Below are positions 33,509 through 41,756 of a stretch of DNA of 64,000 bases, in pieces (positions within the stretch are counted from its first letter, which is position 1; every line of letters begins with the position of its first letter). Both the position numbers and the translations under genes were made by a program. Source of the stretch: a virus. The notes under the pieces are model-generated. The model had not been told where the DNA came from, made no database searches, and saw only the letters and a list, made by a program, of their open reading frames with translations. The DNA is taken from positions 16,260 through 80,259 of IMG/VR virus record IMGVR_UViG_3300038760_000071, one strand, 5' to 3'.

Positions 33509-34343
33509 CGTACTAATATTAGGAGGCGGGTATATTGGCACCCATTTATATAAAGTGTTAAATGTATCTAATACTGTTACAATATTAACTAAAAAGGATA
33601 TAAATTATAATAATAATTACTTCTTTAAAAAATACCTATCTAATAATAGTTATGACTATGTTATCAACTGTAGTGGATTTTGTGGTAAACCAAATGTAGA
33701 TCAGGCTGAGGTTGAGAAGGAGAAGTGTTGGGAGCTTAATGTAACGGGACCAACATCCGTTAATAGTATATGTCGTGAACTAAGCATACCGTATATCCAT
33801 GTATCCTCAGGATGTATATACACGGGGTATGATAAGCTGTGGACAGAGAAAGACGCACCCAACTTTGGTGTTTTTAATAATATATCTTCGTTTTACTCTA
33901 AATCTAAGCACGCATATGAGCTATCAAATAGTGATTATGGGCTAACTATTCGAATCCGGATGCCGTTTGATAATGATGTTACATGTAACAGATCTATTTT
34001 ATATAAGCTACTAAAATATAATAATATTATTGATTTTAGAAACTCAAAAACATATATACCTGATCTTTGTAGTTTCATTCAATCCTATATACTCCAAAAA
34101 AATAATAATACTGATATAATTAATTTTGTTAATCCGGATGCATTGTTTACTACAGAGGTGGTTGATTTACTAACTGAAGCCGGTAAGATTAATTATAAGT
34201 GGAAATATGTTAGTATGAGTGATCTAGATATTACAGCAGATAGGTCAAATTGTGTATTATCAACTACGAAATTAAAAGAGACATATAATTACACCCCGCT
34301 AACTGAAACAGCAGCTATTAGAAAATCTTTAAATTTACACTAA
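33498..34343 (+). CDS. NAD(P)-dependent SDR, RmlD/NAD-epimerase-like
   Basis: 281 aa. Rossmann glycine motif GGGYIG (9-14), VINCSGFCGKPN, the SSGCIY segment with the Ser of the catalytic triad, and YSKSK as YxxxK. The closest pattern is dTDP-4-dehydrorhamnose reductase, with the RmlB-like gene 590 nt downstream. It would reduce a 4-keto nucleotide sugar in the cytoplasm. Confidence 0.75.
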   Translation: MKHNVLILGGGYIGTHLYKVLNVSNTVTILTKKDINYNNNYFFKKYLSNNSYDYVINCSGFCGKPNVDQAEVEKEKCWELNVTGPTSVNSICRELSIPYIHVSSGCIYTGYDKLWTEKDAPNFGVFNNISSFYSKSKHAYELSNSDYGLTIRIRMPFDNDVTCNRSILYKLLKYNNIIDFRNSKTYIPDLCSFIQSYILQKNNNTDIINFVNPDALFTTEVVDLLTEAGKINYKWKYVSMSDLDITADRSNCVLSTTKLKETYNYTPLTETAAIRKSLNLH

Positions 34344-34391
34344 AACTAACAAAGTGCTGGCAATCAACAAAAAGTTAATTATATTAATATA

Positions 34392-34928
34392 ATGTATGAC
34401 CATGACCACAGTCTATATTACAGGCAACTTAAAGAGAAGGATCCAGACAAAACTATAGTTGCGTTCACGGGTGGAAACTTTGATTACATTCACTATGGCT
34501 ATGTTGTGACCTTCGAAGAAGCAAAGAGACATTGTGATAAGTTCATTGTTTTCTTGCAGAAAGACCCATCATCAACAAGATATACTAAGTATAAGCCTAT
34601 TGTACCATATTATGAGAGGTACAAAACATTAATGTCAATTAAGCATATTGATGAAGTATATATGTATCAAACTGAGAGTGAGCTGTATGATTTAATTAAA
34701 TTGTTTAAACCTGATATTAGAATACTCGGCGAAGATTATCTCGGTAAATCATTTACTGGAGATGATTTGCCACCTAAAGTAATTTATACCACTAGATCTC
34801 ATGAATGGTCTACAACAAAAATTAAAAATAGGATTGCTGCTATGACGTATGCACAAAATCCAGATATGTTTAAAGGTATAAATATTGATCAAATTAAAAA
34901 TAATAACTTCTCGAGTATAGAACAATAG
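34392..34928 (+). CDS. Cytidylyltransferase-fold protein (TagD/RfaE-like)
   Basis: 178 aa. N-terminal AFTGGNFDYIHYGYV corresponds to the GxFDxxHxGH motif, but the second His is Tyr (HYGY). Later YERYKTLMSI (RxxxL), DIRILGEDY and SHEWSTTKIKNRI (ISTT-type) match the rest of the family, which activates polyol- or sugar-phosphates as nucleotide derivatives. Loss of the second His could mean altered chemistry or reduced activity. It sits between two sugar dehydrogenase/dehydratase genes. Confidence 0.75.
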   Translation: MYDHDHSLYYRQLKEKDPDKTIVAFTGGNFDYIHYGYVVTFEEAKRHCDKFIVFLQKDPSSTRYTKYKPIVPYYERYKTLMSIKHIDEVYMYQTESELYDLIKLFKPDIRILGEDYLGKSFTGDDLPPKVIYTTRSHEWSTTKIKNRIAAMTYAQNPDMFKGINIDQIKNNNFSSIEQ

Positions 34929-34931
34929 AGT

Positions 34932-35900
34932 ATGAAAAGATATCTAGTAACAGGTGGCTGCGGTTTCATTGGCTCATACGTGGTGGAAAAATTATTAAAA
35001 GATGAAAATAATTTTATCACCGTTATCGATAAAATGGGTATAGGTTCATCACCAGATAATATTATAAATGGGCATCCAAGAGTAAATTATATCTTTAGAG
35101 ATATTGCAACTGGGGATATTGCAGCTGCAATACCATCAGGCAAGATGGATTATGTGATACATCTAGCAGCAGAGTCACATGTTGATCGATCAATTGAAGA
35201 GTCCTCACCGTTTGTGCAAAGTAACGTAGCCGGTACAGTTAATATATTGAATTATGTTAAAGACGTTGGTTCTAGAATGGTTCATGTTTCTACTGACGAG
35301 GTGTATGGTCATCTAAATCTTACTTCACCACCTTTTAGAGAGAGTGACTCCCTCCAGCCAAGATCACCATATGCAGCATCTAAAGCATCCTCTGATTTGT
35401 TTGTTCAATCATACTTTAAAACATATAATATTGATGTATCCATTACAAGGTGTTGTAATAATTATGGTCCACGACAGCATCATGAGAAGCTGATACCTAC
35501 TATTATTAGATCAATTATATCTGGTAAAAAGGTTCCTATATATGGGAATGGTATGAATATACGAGAATGGATCCATGCAAAAGATCATGCTGCAGCAATA
35601 ATAGAGGTACTATATATGAATGCTCCTGGCACAGTTTTTAATATACCAGGATCAAAACACCTAACCAATATTGATATTACTAAAAAAATTATTGAAATAG
35701 TAGAGAAACAATTACCGTCTATAAAGAGAGACGGGGACGATTATATTGAATTTGTAGTAGATAGGCTCGGGCATGATTTTAGATATGCAGTCGCGACACA
35801 ATATAATCTACAAGCAGTTGAATATCAGCAAGAGTTTTGTCTTGAAGATACGGTTGCACATTATCTTAAAAAATATAGTGAATTAAAACAAATACTTTAA
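34932..35900 (+). CDS. dTDP-glucose 4,6-dehydratase-like (RmlB family)
   Basis: 322 aa. TGGCGFIG (7-14), AAESHVDRSIE, STDEVYG (120-126), YAASK (147-151) and NNYGPRQHHEKLIP are the RmlB signature set, with VVDRLGHDFRYA near the end. It would convert a nucleotide-glucose to the 4-keto-6-deoxy form. It forms one operon with the cytidylyltransferase-like gene (3-nt gap). The 3' end overlaps the convergent minus-strand gene by 18 bp. Confidence 0.88.
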   Translation: MKRYLVTGGCGFIGSYVVEKLLKDENNFITVIDKMGIGSSPDNIINGHPRVNYIFRDIATGDIAAAIPSGKMDYVIHLAAESHVDRSIEESSPFVQSNVAGTVNILNYVKDVGSRMVHVSTDEVYGHLNLTSPPFRESDSLQPRSPYAASKASSDLFVQSYFKTYNIDVSITRCCNNYGPRQHHEKLIPTIIRSIISGKKVPIYGNGMNIREWIHAKDHAAAIIEVLYMNAPGTVFNIPGSKHLTNIDITKKIIEIVEKQLPSIKRDGDDYIEFVVDRLGHDFRYAVATQYNLQAVEYQQEFCLEDTVAHYLKKYSELKQIL

Positions 35901-36377
35901 GATAAGATCGTCATCAGTTGGCGGGCTATCGCTATCATCTACCTCATCATCACCAACCTCTTGGTCATCTTGATACTCCTCGTAATATGAGTATATATCA
36001 TTCTCACTCCCCTCATCAAATATAGTCGTCGTGTCATCTGATGAGGGTTGATGCACTACATATTTGTCCTTAATGTCTGCAACTATAATTTTCTTAAGGA
36101 GTTTAGATTCGGTATTTTTTTTAGCTCTTGCAAGAAAATCCTTTACCTCGTTACTAGTAAATTTACCTTTAAGCTCAACAACAGGGTCCGTATAAGTTCC
36201 CCAAATATGAGTCGTTATATACTTTTTAGTAAGTGTGGCACAATCTCTAATAACAAAGTATGCCGCTTTCTTTTTAATTTCTACACCAATGTCTGGCTTT
36301 TCACTAGCCCTACACGCGGGGCTATATATTTTAGCAATAGGGTCTGAGCTATTTTCTAGAATTACCTCTTCGAACAT
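35883..36377 (-). CDS. Hypothetical late protein with acidic tail
   Basis: 164 aa. The first ~110 residues are folded and basic; the last 50 are mostly Asp/Glu with DDDxxLKYLF at the end. The late promoter ACTAAATA lies 5 nt from the ATG, so it is probably a virion or assembly protein, isolated among plus-strand early genes. Not recognised. Confidence 0.65.
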   Translation of the reverse strand: MFEEVILENSSDPIAKIYSPACRASEKPDIGVEIKKKAAYFVIRDCATLTKKYITTHIWGTYTDPVVELKGKFTSNEVKDFLARAKKNTESKLLKKIIVADIKDKYVVHQPSSDDTTTIFDEGSENDIYSYYEEYQDDQEVGDDEVDDSDSPPTDDDLILKYLF

Positions 36378-36382
36378 GAGTA

Positions 36383-36390
36383 TATTTAGT
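36383..36390 (-). promoter_or_regulatory. Late promoter ACTAAATA
   Basis: 5 nt from the ATG at 36377. Confidence 0.6.
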
Positions 36391-36401
36391 GTCTAAGGAA
36401 A

Positions 36402-36417
36402 GGAACTCTGATATAAT
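36402..36417 (+). promoter_or_regulatory. Orphan extended -10 promoter GGAACTCTGATATAAT
   Basis: Perfect module with no start codon at the expected +1 (36424). Only a 6-codon frame (MPLKLR) follows before the next promoter at 36465. It may transcribe a short leader RNA or extend the 36485 transcript. Confidence 0.65.
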
Positions 36418-36464
36418 AGGTAATAGGTGTTGAACTAGCGTGTATGCCCCTTAAACTACGATAA

Positions 36465-36480
36465 GGAACTCTTATATAAT
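36465..36480 (+). promoter_or_regulatory. Early promoter GGAACTCTTATATAAT
   Basis: 4 nt from the ATG at 36485. Confidence 0.7.
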
Positions 36481-36484
36481 TAAC

Positions 36485-36670
36485 ATGAAGAAAAAATTTC
36501 CACGGAAACCGTTTGAGTATGGGAAGTATCTAGTTGAGTATAGCGAGGATACTGAGGATATTCTCAGATTTCTAAAGGAAAAGTTGGATACTATAGAGGA
36601 AGCAAGATCGGCAAGGGACAAGCTTGTCGTTGAAGGATATTACAAACCAAAAATTAAAAAAGTCGGATGA
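36485..36670 (+). CDS. Small basic protein
   Basis: 61 aa, Lys-rich at both ends, helical middle (TEDILRFLKEKLDTIEEARS). Not recognised. Its stop overlaps the start of the metallopeptidase-like gene (ATGA). Confidence 0.65.
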   Translation: MKKKFPRKPFEYGKYLVEYSEDTEDILRFLKEKLDTIEEARSARDKLVVEGYYKPKIKKVG

Positions 36671-37152
36671 TTATACTAACACCATCACTAGCAATTCAGA
36701 AAGTAACAGGCATTGATTTCGATACTCTAAGTAATATAATTACTTTAGTACTGGAGAAAAATTTCGATAGAGCATTTTACTATCGTGTGAATATTCACAA
36801 ATCACGTGACGTAGAACTCTCATCTGTAATTTTACATATTAATCAGCATTACCAGAGAGATTTTAAGATGTTACTATCACCTTATGATCATTTAAAGTAT
36901 AATGAGAATCTGAAGCATAACATTGGTACAATTCTCCATGAGATTAGACATATCATACAGCACACCCTCTTCCGGTACAAGGTAACTGCAACATTTGAGA
37001 CAAACGCGGAATACCACAATTCTACAGAGGAGGTTGATGCTAGAAATTTTGAAAAGCTTACAACTGTTATAACGAATTCATATAAACTCCTAGCGGAGAA
37101 TGCGCGACAAATATTCGAGAAAAACAACTTAGGAACTCTGATACAATTATAG
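36667..37152 (+). CDS. HExxH metallopeptidase-like protein
   Basis: 161 aa. ILHEIRHIIQH (residues ~97-107) contains the zinc-binding HExxH, and EEVDARNFEK ~30 residues later supplies a plausible third ligand Glu, as in gluzincins. Target unknown; such small phage proteins may cleave host or virion proteins. Co-transcribed with the 61-aa gene. Confidence 0.65.
   Translation: MIILTPSLAIQKVTGIDFDTLSNIITLVLEKNFDRAFYYRVNIHKSRDVELSSVILHINQHYQRDFKMLLSPYDHLKYNENLKHNIGTILHEIRHIIQHTLFRYKVTATFETNAEYHNSTEEVDARNFEKLTTVITNSYKLLAENARQIFEKNNLGTLIQL
37132..37147 (+). promoter_or_regulatory. Leadered early promoter GGAACTCTGATACAAT
   Basis: Overlaps the end of the preceding gene. It is followed by GAGTAG and an A/C-rich leader; the ATG of the DUF932 gene is 55 nt downstream. 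Member of the leadered subclass. Confidence 0.7.
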
Positions 37153-37202
37153 AGTAGATTAGATAAACATAAACAATACAACTATAAACACAAATATATA
37201 TC

Positions 37203-38030
37203 ATGGGATTTTTTAACCAAATTACATCATTAGACGATATTCCGCAATTCAATGTCAAGAAGGTCAGCTTGTTCGATTCTATGCAAAGAAAAATTCCTGA
37301 CACTTACTCCTTGCAGAGAACAGATGATCACACACATCTAGGAATCGTTAAGGATAAGTACGTGCCTATTCAGCTTGAAGAGATGGTTGACATTATCGGT
37401 CGCGCTTCAGATAAAGTAGGGGATATCAACCACATCGGTTACACTGTTTCACGAGGTGGTAGGAAAGTGTTAATTCAGTCTGAGTTGAAGGAAACCATTA
37501 ACGTTGATGATGATTTGATCAAACCACTCTTTTATACTGTTATTGATAATACCGGGGGTGGTGCAAACAAGACAATCCCATCAACTATTCGTATTGCTTG
37601 TGATAACGCGTTTCATCTAATCAAGCAGAGTGGGGATAATAGTAATAGAGCTTTTCACAACCATTTATTCACCGGGCGAGTTGATCTAATGGCAGATAAT
37701 ATCATTAGTTCAATTAAAACCGCGAGAAATTTTACTTCTATTATAGAAAATTTAAAGGGAGTTAAGTTCTCACGTGATGAGATGGTTAAACTCACACAAC
37801 GATTGATACCAGTCCAGGAAAATGAATCAGTAAAACGAATGCACAAACGTGAGAAACTAGTTTCTCTATACGAGAGTGGTCGTGGAAATGTTGGTGAAAC
37901 AAAGTGGGATGCATTGAATGCAATCACGGAATTTGAAACTCATACAGGTAGGAAATCTCCTGAAAAGCTCATTCGGAATTTAACTATGCCAACTCTTTCG
38001 AAAACCGGTATTGGTATGCTATTGGCATAG
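37203..38030 (+). CDS. DUF932-family protein
   Basis: 275 aa. The pattern YTVIDNTGGGANKTIPSTIR, RIACDNAFHL and C-terminal KWDALNAITEFETHTGRK corresponds to DUF932 (phage/plasmid proteins sometimes found near ssDNA-annealing or replication genes). Biochemical role unknown. It uses the leadered promoter, shared with the RadA-like ATPase and the 322-aa DUF6745-like gene, suggesting high or coordinated expression. Confidence 0.75.
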   Translation: MGFFNQITSLDDIPQFNVKKVSLFDSMQRKIPDTYSLQRTDDHTHLGIVKDKYVPIQLEEMVDIIGRASDKVGDINHIGYTVSRGGRKVLIQSELKETINVDDDLIKPLFYTVIDNTGGGANKTIPSTIRIACDNAFHLIKQSGDNSNRAFHNHLFTGRVDLMADNIISSIKTARNFTSIIENLKGVKFSRDEMVKLTQRLIPVQENESVKRMHKREKLVSLYESGRGNVGETKWDALNAITEFETHTGRKSPEKLIRNLTMPTLSKTGIGMLLA

Positions 38031-38031
38031 A

Positions 38032-38268
38032 ATGAATAAACATAGAATGTTATTAGCCGACCCAGAAATTCCAGGAGAGGGAGCATGTATAGATATAACA
38101 TGGTATTCAAAAAAACGTGATATAGTAGTTGAAAAAATAGATATATATTTTATAATTAATTATATATTCGGTAATAGTGTAATTGATAATATAGATAATG
38201 TAAGTTACACAATGTTTCTGAATGCAGCACTTAACGAACTTGAAGAAAATAAAAATAAATTAACTTAA
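38032..38268 (+). CDS. Small hypothetical protein
   Basis: 78 aa from the ATG at 38032, 1 nt after the DUF932 stop; an upstream ATG at 38011 would overlap that gene. N-terminus NKHRMLLADPEIPGEGAC. Not recognised. Confidence 0.6.
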   Translation: MNKHRMLLADPEIPGEGACIDITWYSKKRDIVVEKIDIYFIINYIFGNSVIDNIDNVSYTMFLNAALNELEENKNKLT

Positions 38269-38277
38269 ATAAAAATA

Positions 38278-38457
38278 ATGTACACAGGAAAAATTGGCGA
38301 TCTAGAATTCATTCTAGAAAAAGATAATAAATGTAGAATTTGTGTCTATAATAAAGGTAGTGTTGATCCAATAGCATATATCGAGGTTAGCTCAGCTATC
38401 ACTGAAAAATCTTTTCATTATGAGATTATGGATTTTGTAGCGAAACATACTAGCTGA
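38278..38457 (+). CDS. Small hypothetical protein (59 aa)
   Basis: ATG at 38278, stop TGA at 38455-38457. Starts YTGKIGDLEFILEKDN; beta-rich. Same operon as its neighbours, spacing 9 nt on each side. Confidence 0.55.
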   Translation: MYTGKIGDLEFILEKDNKCRICVYNKGSVDPIAYIEVSSAITEKSFHYEIMDFVAKHTS

Positions 38458-38466
38458 TACCCGGGT

Positions 38467-39549
38467 ATGAAAATAGTAACTTGGATATCTAACAAAATTA
38501 GGAAGGCTGCCCGCTGGCTCCATGGATTCTTTACGAGCCTGTATATCACACCGGTACTCCAGGGATTCTTTACGAGCCTGTATATCACACCAGTCCTAGG
38601 ATCAGGTTCTGGATATCATACGAGTTCTCGGTATAATGATATTAAATTAATTCGTCATAACAATATTATTGGCAACGGCATGCACCGTACAGGTTGGCCT
38701 TGGGTACATGATAATCTCAAAACAATACACTCGAGTGAAGGTATTTTGTTTGACGATTTCTTTGAGCAGAATTTTTGCTATAAAGATAAACCAGACACAT
38801 ATACCGAGCCATGGTCCACAATTATTCATCACCCAGCAAATATACCGTCGTTCGGGAACCATAGAGAGCGTCTCGACATCGCGTTTGAATCTAAGGCCTT
38901 TAAAGATAGTGAACCATATTTAAAACTCGTCTTCGCGCTGTCTGACAGTCTTGCAGATTGGCTTAGAACTAAACTATCTTGTAAGGTCATATCCTTAAAA
39001 CATCCACAATTTTTAGATGTTAAGTCTACCTGGTTACCGGGTGAGGACAAGGAGGTATACCAGCTAGGATTTTATTTGAGAAACACAGCTTTATGTGATC
39101 AGATAAAACTCCCGGATGGGGTTACAGTTAAAAAGTTATGGAATAGTCTACCATGGCTGGAACCATACCATAATAAGGTCCAATCATATTGGGAAGCGAA
39201 GGGTAGAAAAACGCGACGTAATACAGAGTGTGTAAGTTTTGCAACACCGTCCAAGTATGATCAGATATTAAACACAAAAATTATTATTGCTGAATATTTT
39301 GAGGCGTCGGCATCAAATGTGGTGCTGGAATGTATATCTCATCACACCCCCCTTATTGTAAACAGGCTACCAGCATTTGAGCAGTATCTAGGAAAGGAAT
39401 ACCCACTATTTTACGATAACATTAATGAAATCCCGAGACTAATTGAACAAGCAGCTGAAGGCCACTTTTATCTAAAAACACTATCAACACGAGATCTGCA
39501 GATAGATTATTTTCTAAATAAGATTAAAGAAGAAATTTACAATATTTAA
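38467..39549 (+). CDS. GT-B glycosyltransferase-like protein
   Basis: 360 aa. C-terminal half has EYFEASASNVVLECISHHTP, then LIVNRLPAFEQYLGKEYPLF, the nucleotide-sugar-binding E-x7-E region of GT4-like enzymes. The N-terminus carries a perfect 13-residue tandem repeat (GFFTSLYITPVLQ/G) coded by a 39-bp duplication. It lies between small genes and the sulfotransferase, suggesting joint surface-glycan modification. Confidence 0.7.
   Translation: MKIVTWISNKIRKAARWLHGFFTSLYITPVLQGFFTSLYITPVLGSGSGYHTSSRYNDIKLIRHNNIIGNGMHRTGWPWVHDNLKTIHSSEGILFDDFFEQNFCYKDKPDTYTEPWSTIIHHPANIPSFGNHRERLDIAFESKAFKDSEPYLKLVFALSDSLADWLRTKLSCKVISLKHPQFLDVKSTWLPGEDKEVYQLGFYLRNTALCDQIKLPDGVTVKKLWNSLPWLEPYHNKVQSYWEAKGRKTRRNTECVSFATPSKYDQILNTKIIIAEYFEASASNVVLECISHHTPLIVNRLPAFEQYLGKEYPLFYDNINEIPRLIEQAAEGHFYLKTLSTRDLQIDYFLNKIKEEIYNI
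38524..38601 (+). repeat. 39-bp tandem duplication in glycosyltransferase gene
   Basis: Two nearly identical copies (38524 and 38563 starts) coding GFFTSLYITPVL twice; the first 29 bp are identical. Confidence 0.85.
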
Positions 39550-39558
39550 TAAACTACT

Positions 39559-40227
39559 ATGAAATCTAAATATGCTATAGTGTGTGGAAGTAGATCAGGT
39601 TCTTCATATTTATGTGACCTGTTAAAATCAACAAACAGAGCTGGTGATCCAAAAGAATACTTTAACACTGATATAACCTTTGATCATTTAAGAAACGGCA
39701 AAGGTTATATCGATAGCATTGTTAATGGTACTAAAACAGAGAATGATGTTTTTGGAGTTAAGATCGTTGGTAAAAAACAATTGGCAGCATACGCAGAAAG
39801 CTCGTTAGATATTACCCACTGTGTTCTTTTAACACGACACGATACTATTGATCAAGCGATTTCCCGATATAAAGCGTGGAAGACAAATATCTGGCATTTT
39901 AAGGATGGTATGACATCCATTCCAAATATTGAATACTCTTATGGAGATATCAAATGGTGTTTAGATGAGGTTATTGACGAGAATAAATTTTACAAAACTT
40001 TATTAAAGGGCACAAATTACCTAGAAATTGTATATGAAGATGATTTATTAGAAAATCCCTCTCAAACAATTGTTTGTATTTTAGAACACCTAGGAATCTC
40101 TATAGAGGAACTTCCTGAACTAGTGTCAACTCAAATTATTTTTCGAAATGAGCAATCTAAACAGTGGAAGACAAAATTCATTCAAGAACTAAAATATAAA
40201 AAAACAGCTATAGATAATTATAGGTAG
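39559..40227 (+). CDS. Stf0-type sulfotransferase
   Basis: 222 aa. N-terminal SRSGSSYLCDLL (11-22) is the PAPS 5'-phosphosulfate loop, followed by AGDPKEYF, the Stf0 (trehalose 2-sulfotransferase) pattern; LLTRHDTIDQAISRYKAWKT gives the 3'-phosphate-binding Arg/Ser region and EQSKQWKTKFIQEL the family C-terminus. It would sulfate a sugar hydroxyl using PAPS. Rare in phages; its neighbours include a glycosyltransferase. Confidence 0.85.
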   Translation: MKSKYAIVCGSRSGSSYLCDLLKSTNRAGDPKEYFNTDITFDHLRNGKGYIDSIVNGTKTENDVFGVKIVGKKQLAAYAESSLDITHCVLLTRHDTIDQAISRYKAWKTNIWHFKDGMTSIPNIEYSYGDIKWCLDEVIDENKFYKTLLKGTNYLEIVYEDDLLENPSQTIVCILEHLGISIEELPELVSTQIIFRNEQSKQWKTKFIQELKYKKTAIDNYR

Positions 40228-40229
40228 AT

Positions 40230-40237
40230 AATAAATA
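40230..40237 (+). promoter_or_regulatory. Late promoter AATAAATA
   Basis: 6 nt from the ATG at 40244. Confidence 0.5.
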
Positions 40238-40243
40238 GACTAC

Positions 40244-40579
40244 ATGAGTGAAGAATATCAACAACGACGAGCGTATGTTTCTAAAATTAAAAACAATAAA
40301 GCTCGAACATCAGCATCTAAAGAATACTTTCAATTGATCGTCGAAGATGGTGAGGCATATTTTTTCACCACAGTAGATTTTGACAGAGCTAAGAAGCGAG
40401 CAAATAAAAATTTAGAAGATATTATCGCGGTTGATTTTAATACTCAGAAACCAACTATTATTGAGAAGATTGTTAGAGTGACAGTAGCTGAAAAAAGTGT
40501 TGAGGTTGAGAAAGCTGTGAAGGCACGCCGGGATCGGAGAAGATTAACTCTACAGAAATCTTATAAATTAATTAAATAA
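40244..40579 (+). CDS. Small basic hypothetical protein
   Basis: 111 aa, strongly basic C-terminus (KAVKARRDRRRLTLQKSYKL). Late-type promoter. Could bind nucleic acid; not recognised. Confidence 0.6.
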   Translation: MSEEYQQRRAYVSKIKNNKARTSASKEYFQLIVEDGEAYFFTTVDFDRAKKRANKNLEDIIAVDFNTQKPTIIEKIVRVTVAEKSVEVEKAVKARRDRRRLTLQKSYKLIK

Positions 40580-40586
40580 CTTTAAC

Positions 40587-40661
40587 GCGGGTGTAGCTCA
40601 GTGGTAGAGCCTCACGTTGCCAACGTGACTGTCATCGGTTCAAATCCGGTCACCCGCTCCA
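40587..40661 (+). tRNA. tRNA-Gly (GCC)
   Basis: Acceptor stem GCGGGTG/CACCCGC, D arm GCTC/GAGC, anticodon loop TTGCCAA, T arm with TTCAAAT loop, encoded CCA. All stems pair. Confidence 0.95.
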
Positions 40662-40667
40662 TTTAAA

Positions 40668-40820
40668 ATGATATTAAAATATTTAAGAATTGGTTATATT
40701 AAATGTAGTATTAAAATTTTTATACTTAAATTAAGAATTAAGCTTAAATTCAGTCAACTAACAACATATCAAAAAAAACTAATTAAAGACTGTATAACTC
40801 AATATAACAACCTTTTTTAG
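40668..40820 (+). CDS. Possible small basic protein (50 aa)
   Basis: ATG at 40668, stop TAG at 40818-40820. Alternating Ile/Lys/Leu composition (LKYLRIGYIKCSIKIFILKL). No promoter module directly upstream; it may be read from the tRNA transcript. Low certainty. Confidence 0.35.
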   Translation: MILKYLRIGYIKCSIKIFILKLRIKLKFSQLTTYQKKLIKDCITQYNNLF

Positions 40821-40847
40821 TTGTAATCTAATTAATTGATGTTATAT

Positions 40848-40855
40848 TATAAATA
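40848..40855 (+). promoter_or_regulatory. Late promoter TATAAATA inside a palindrome
   Basis: 6 nt from the ATG at 40862, embedded in the inverted repeat TGTTATAT...ATATAACA (40840-40860), which could bind a repressor. Confidence 0.55.
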
Positions 40856-40861
40856 TAACAT

Positions 40862-41635
40862 ATGACAAAACATATTATACTAACATTGTTGGCCGCTATA
40901 GCTACTGCTGCAGCGGGTGTAACTACCGGAAATCAACTATCTGTTGATACCGGTTATATTGAAAATAGTCTTACAGCGCCGAGCATCTCACTAGATGCAG
41001 CATTCACATCTCAAGAACTATGGCGAGGTGTGACTAGGGGGGATGATAGTACTCAAGTCTCCGCGTTTAGTAATATTACCTTTTCAAATAATATTAACAC
41101 ATACGCAGGTGTAACACTACGAAATACAGATGATACAGATTCTGAGTATATATTTACCGGTGGGGTAAGTAAAGACTTTAGTGCTCTAGGGCTTACTGGC
41201 ACCAGTTTAGGAGTAGTTTTTAACTATTACACAGAAGGTACAAGTGTTGTGGGTGATATTACTAGCGAAGTTGGTGTAATACTATCTCAACGATTTGATT
41301 GCTTTCTATTGGATAAAGCAGCTATTACGCAATACTTTACCATGGAAGGTGAAGGTCAGGGGTATGGTGAGCTGCAGCTAGTAAAGACTGTCAATATTTT
41401 AGGTTTAGATGTTGATCTCACTGGGGTTGTTGGTTATCTCGCTGATGAGAGTGAGCTTACTCATTCTCAATTAACAATTAGTACTGACTGTAAAACAGGT
41501 GTTAATGATTTAGTCGTTACACCGTTTGTAACTACTCTGTTCTCTTTAACAGATGACTCAAATGGTGCGCGTGGAATCTATTCAGGCGCAGAGGATGAGG
41601 TTGCAGTCGGATTCCAGATTGGTTATAAGTTTTAA
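40862..41635 (+). CDS. Secreted outer-membrane beta-barrel-like protein
   Basis: 257 aa. N-terminal signal peptide KHIILTLLAAIATAAAG, then alternating amphipathic strands (ISLDAAFTSQELWRGVTRG, TYAGVTLRN, EYIFTGGVSKDF) and a C-terminus ending ...VAVGFQIGYKF with a terminal aromatic, typical of outer-membrane barrels. Late expression suggests a role in superinfection exclusion or envelope alteration at the end of infection. It resembles Gram-negative host proteins and is probably host-derived. A 16-bp perfect terminator follows. Confidence 0.7.
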   Translation: MTKHIILTLLAAIATAAAGVTTGNQLSVDTGYIENSLTAPSISLDAAFTSQELWRGVTRGDDSTQVSAFSNITFSNNINTYAGVTLRNTDDTDSEYIFTGGVSKDFSALGLTGTSLGVVFNYYTEGTSVVGDITSEVGVILSQRFDCFLLDKAAITQYFTMEGEGQGYGELQLVKTVNILGLDVDLTGVVGYLADESELTHSQLTISTDCKTGVNDLVVTPFVTTLFSLTDDSNGARGIYSGAEDEVAVGFQIGYKF

Positions 41636-41654
41636 TTAAATATAAACCTTAATT

Positions 41655-41689
41655 ACCCCCCGTGTTTATATTATATAAACACGGGGGGT
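41655..41689 (+). terminator. Strong hairpin terminator
   Basis: 16-bp perfect stem (ACCCCCCGTGTTTATA) with a 3-nt loop, followed by TT. Ends the barrel-protein transcript. Confidence 0.85.
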
Positions 41690-41701
41690 TTAGTTATTGG
41701 C

Positions 41702-41723
41702 TATTACATTGCATAATGTAATA
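41702..41723 (+). promoter_or_regulatory. Palindrome upstream of deaminase-like gene
   Basis: 9-bp arms TATTACATT/AATGTAATA around GCAT, 12 bp upstream of the early promoter. Operator candidate. Confidence 0.35.
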
Positions 41724-41734
41724 CTATATTATTT

Positions 41735-41750
41735 GGAACTTCAATATAAT
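41735..41750 (+). promoter_or_regulatory. Early promoter GGAACTTCAATATAAT
   Basis: 6 nt from the ATG at 41757; decides that start against an ORF opening at 41697. Confidence 0.65.
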
Positions 41751-41756
41751 AGTAGT

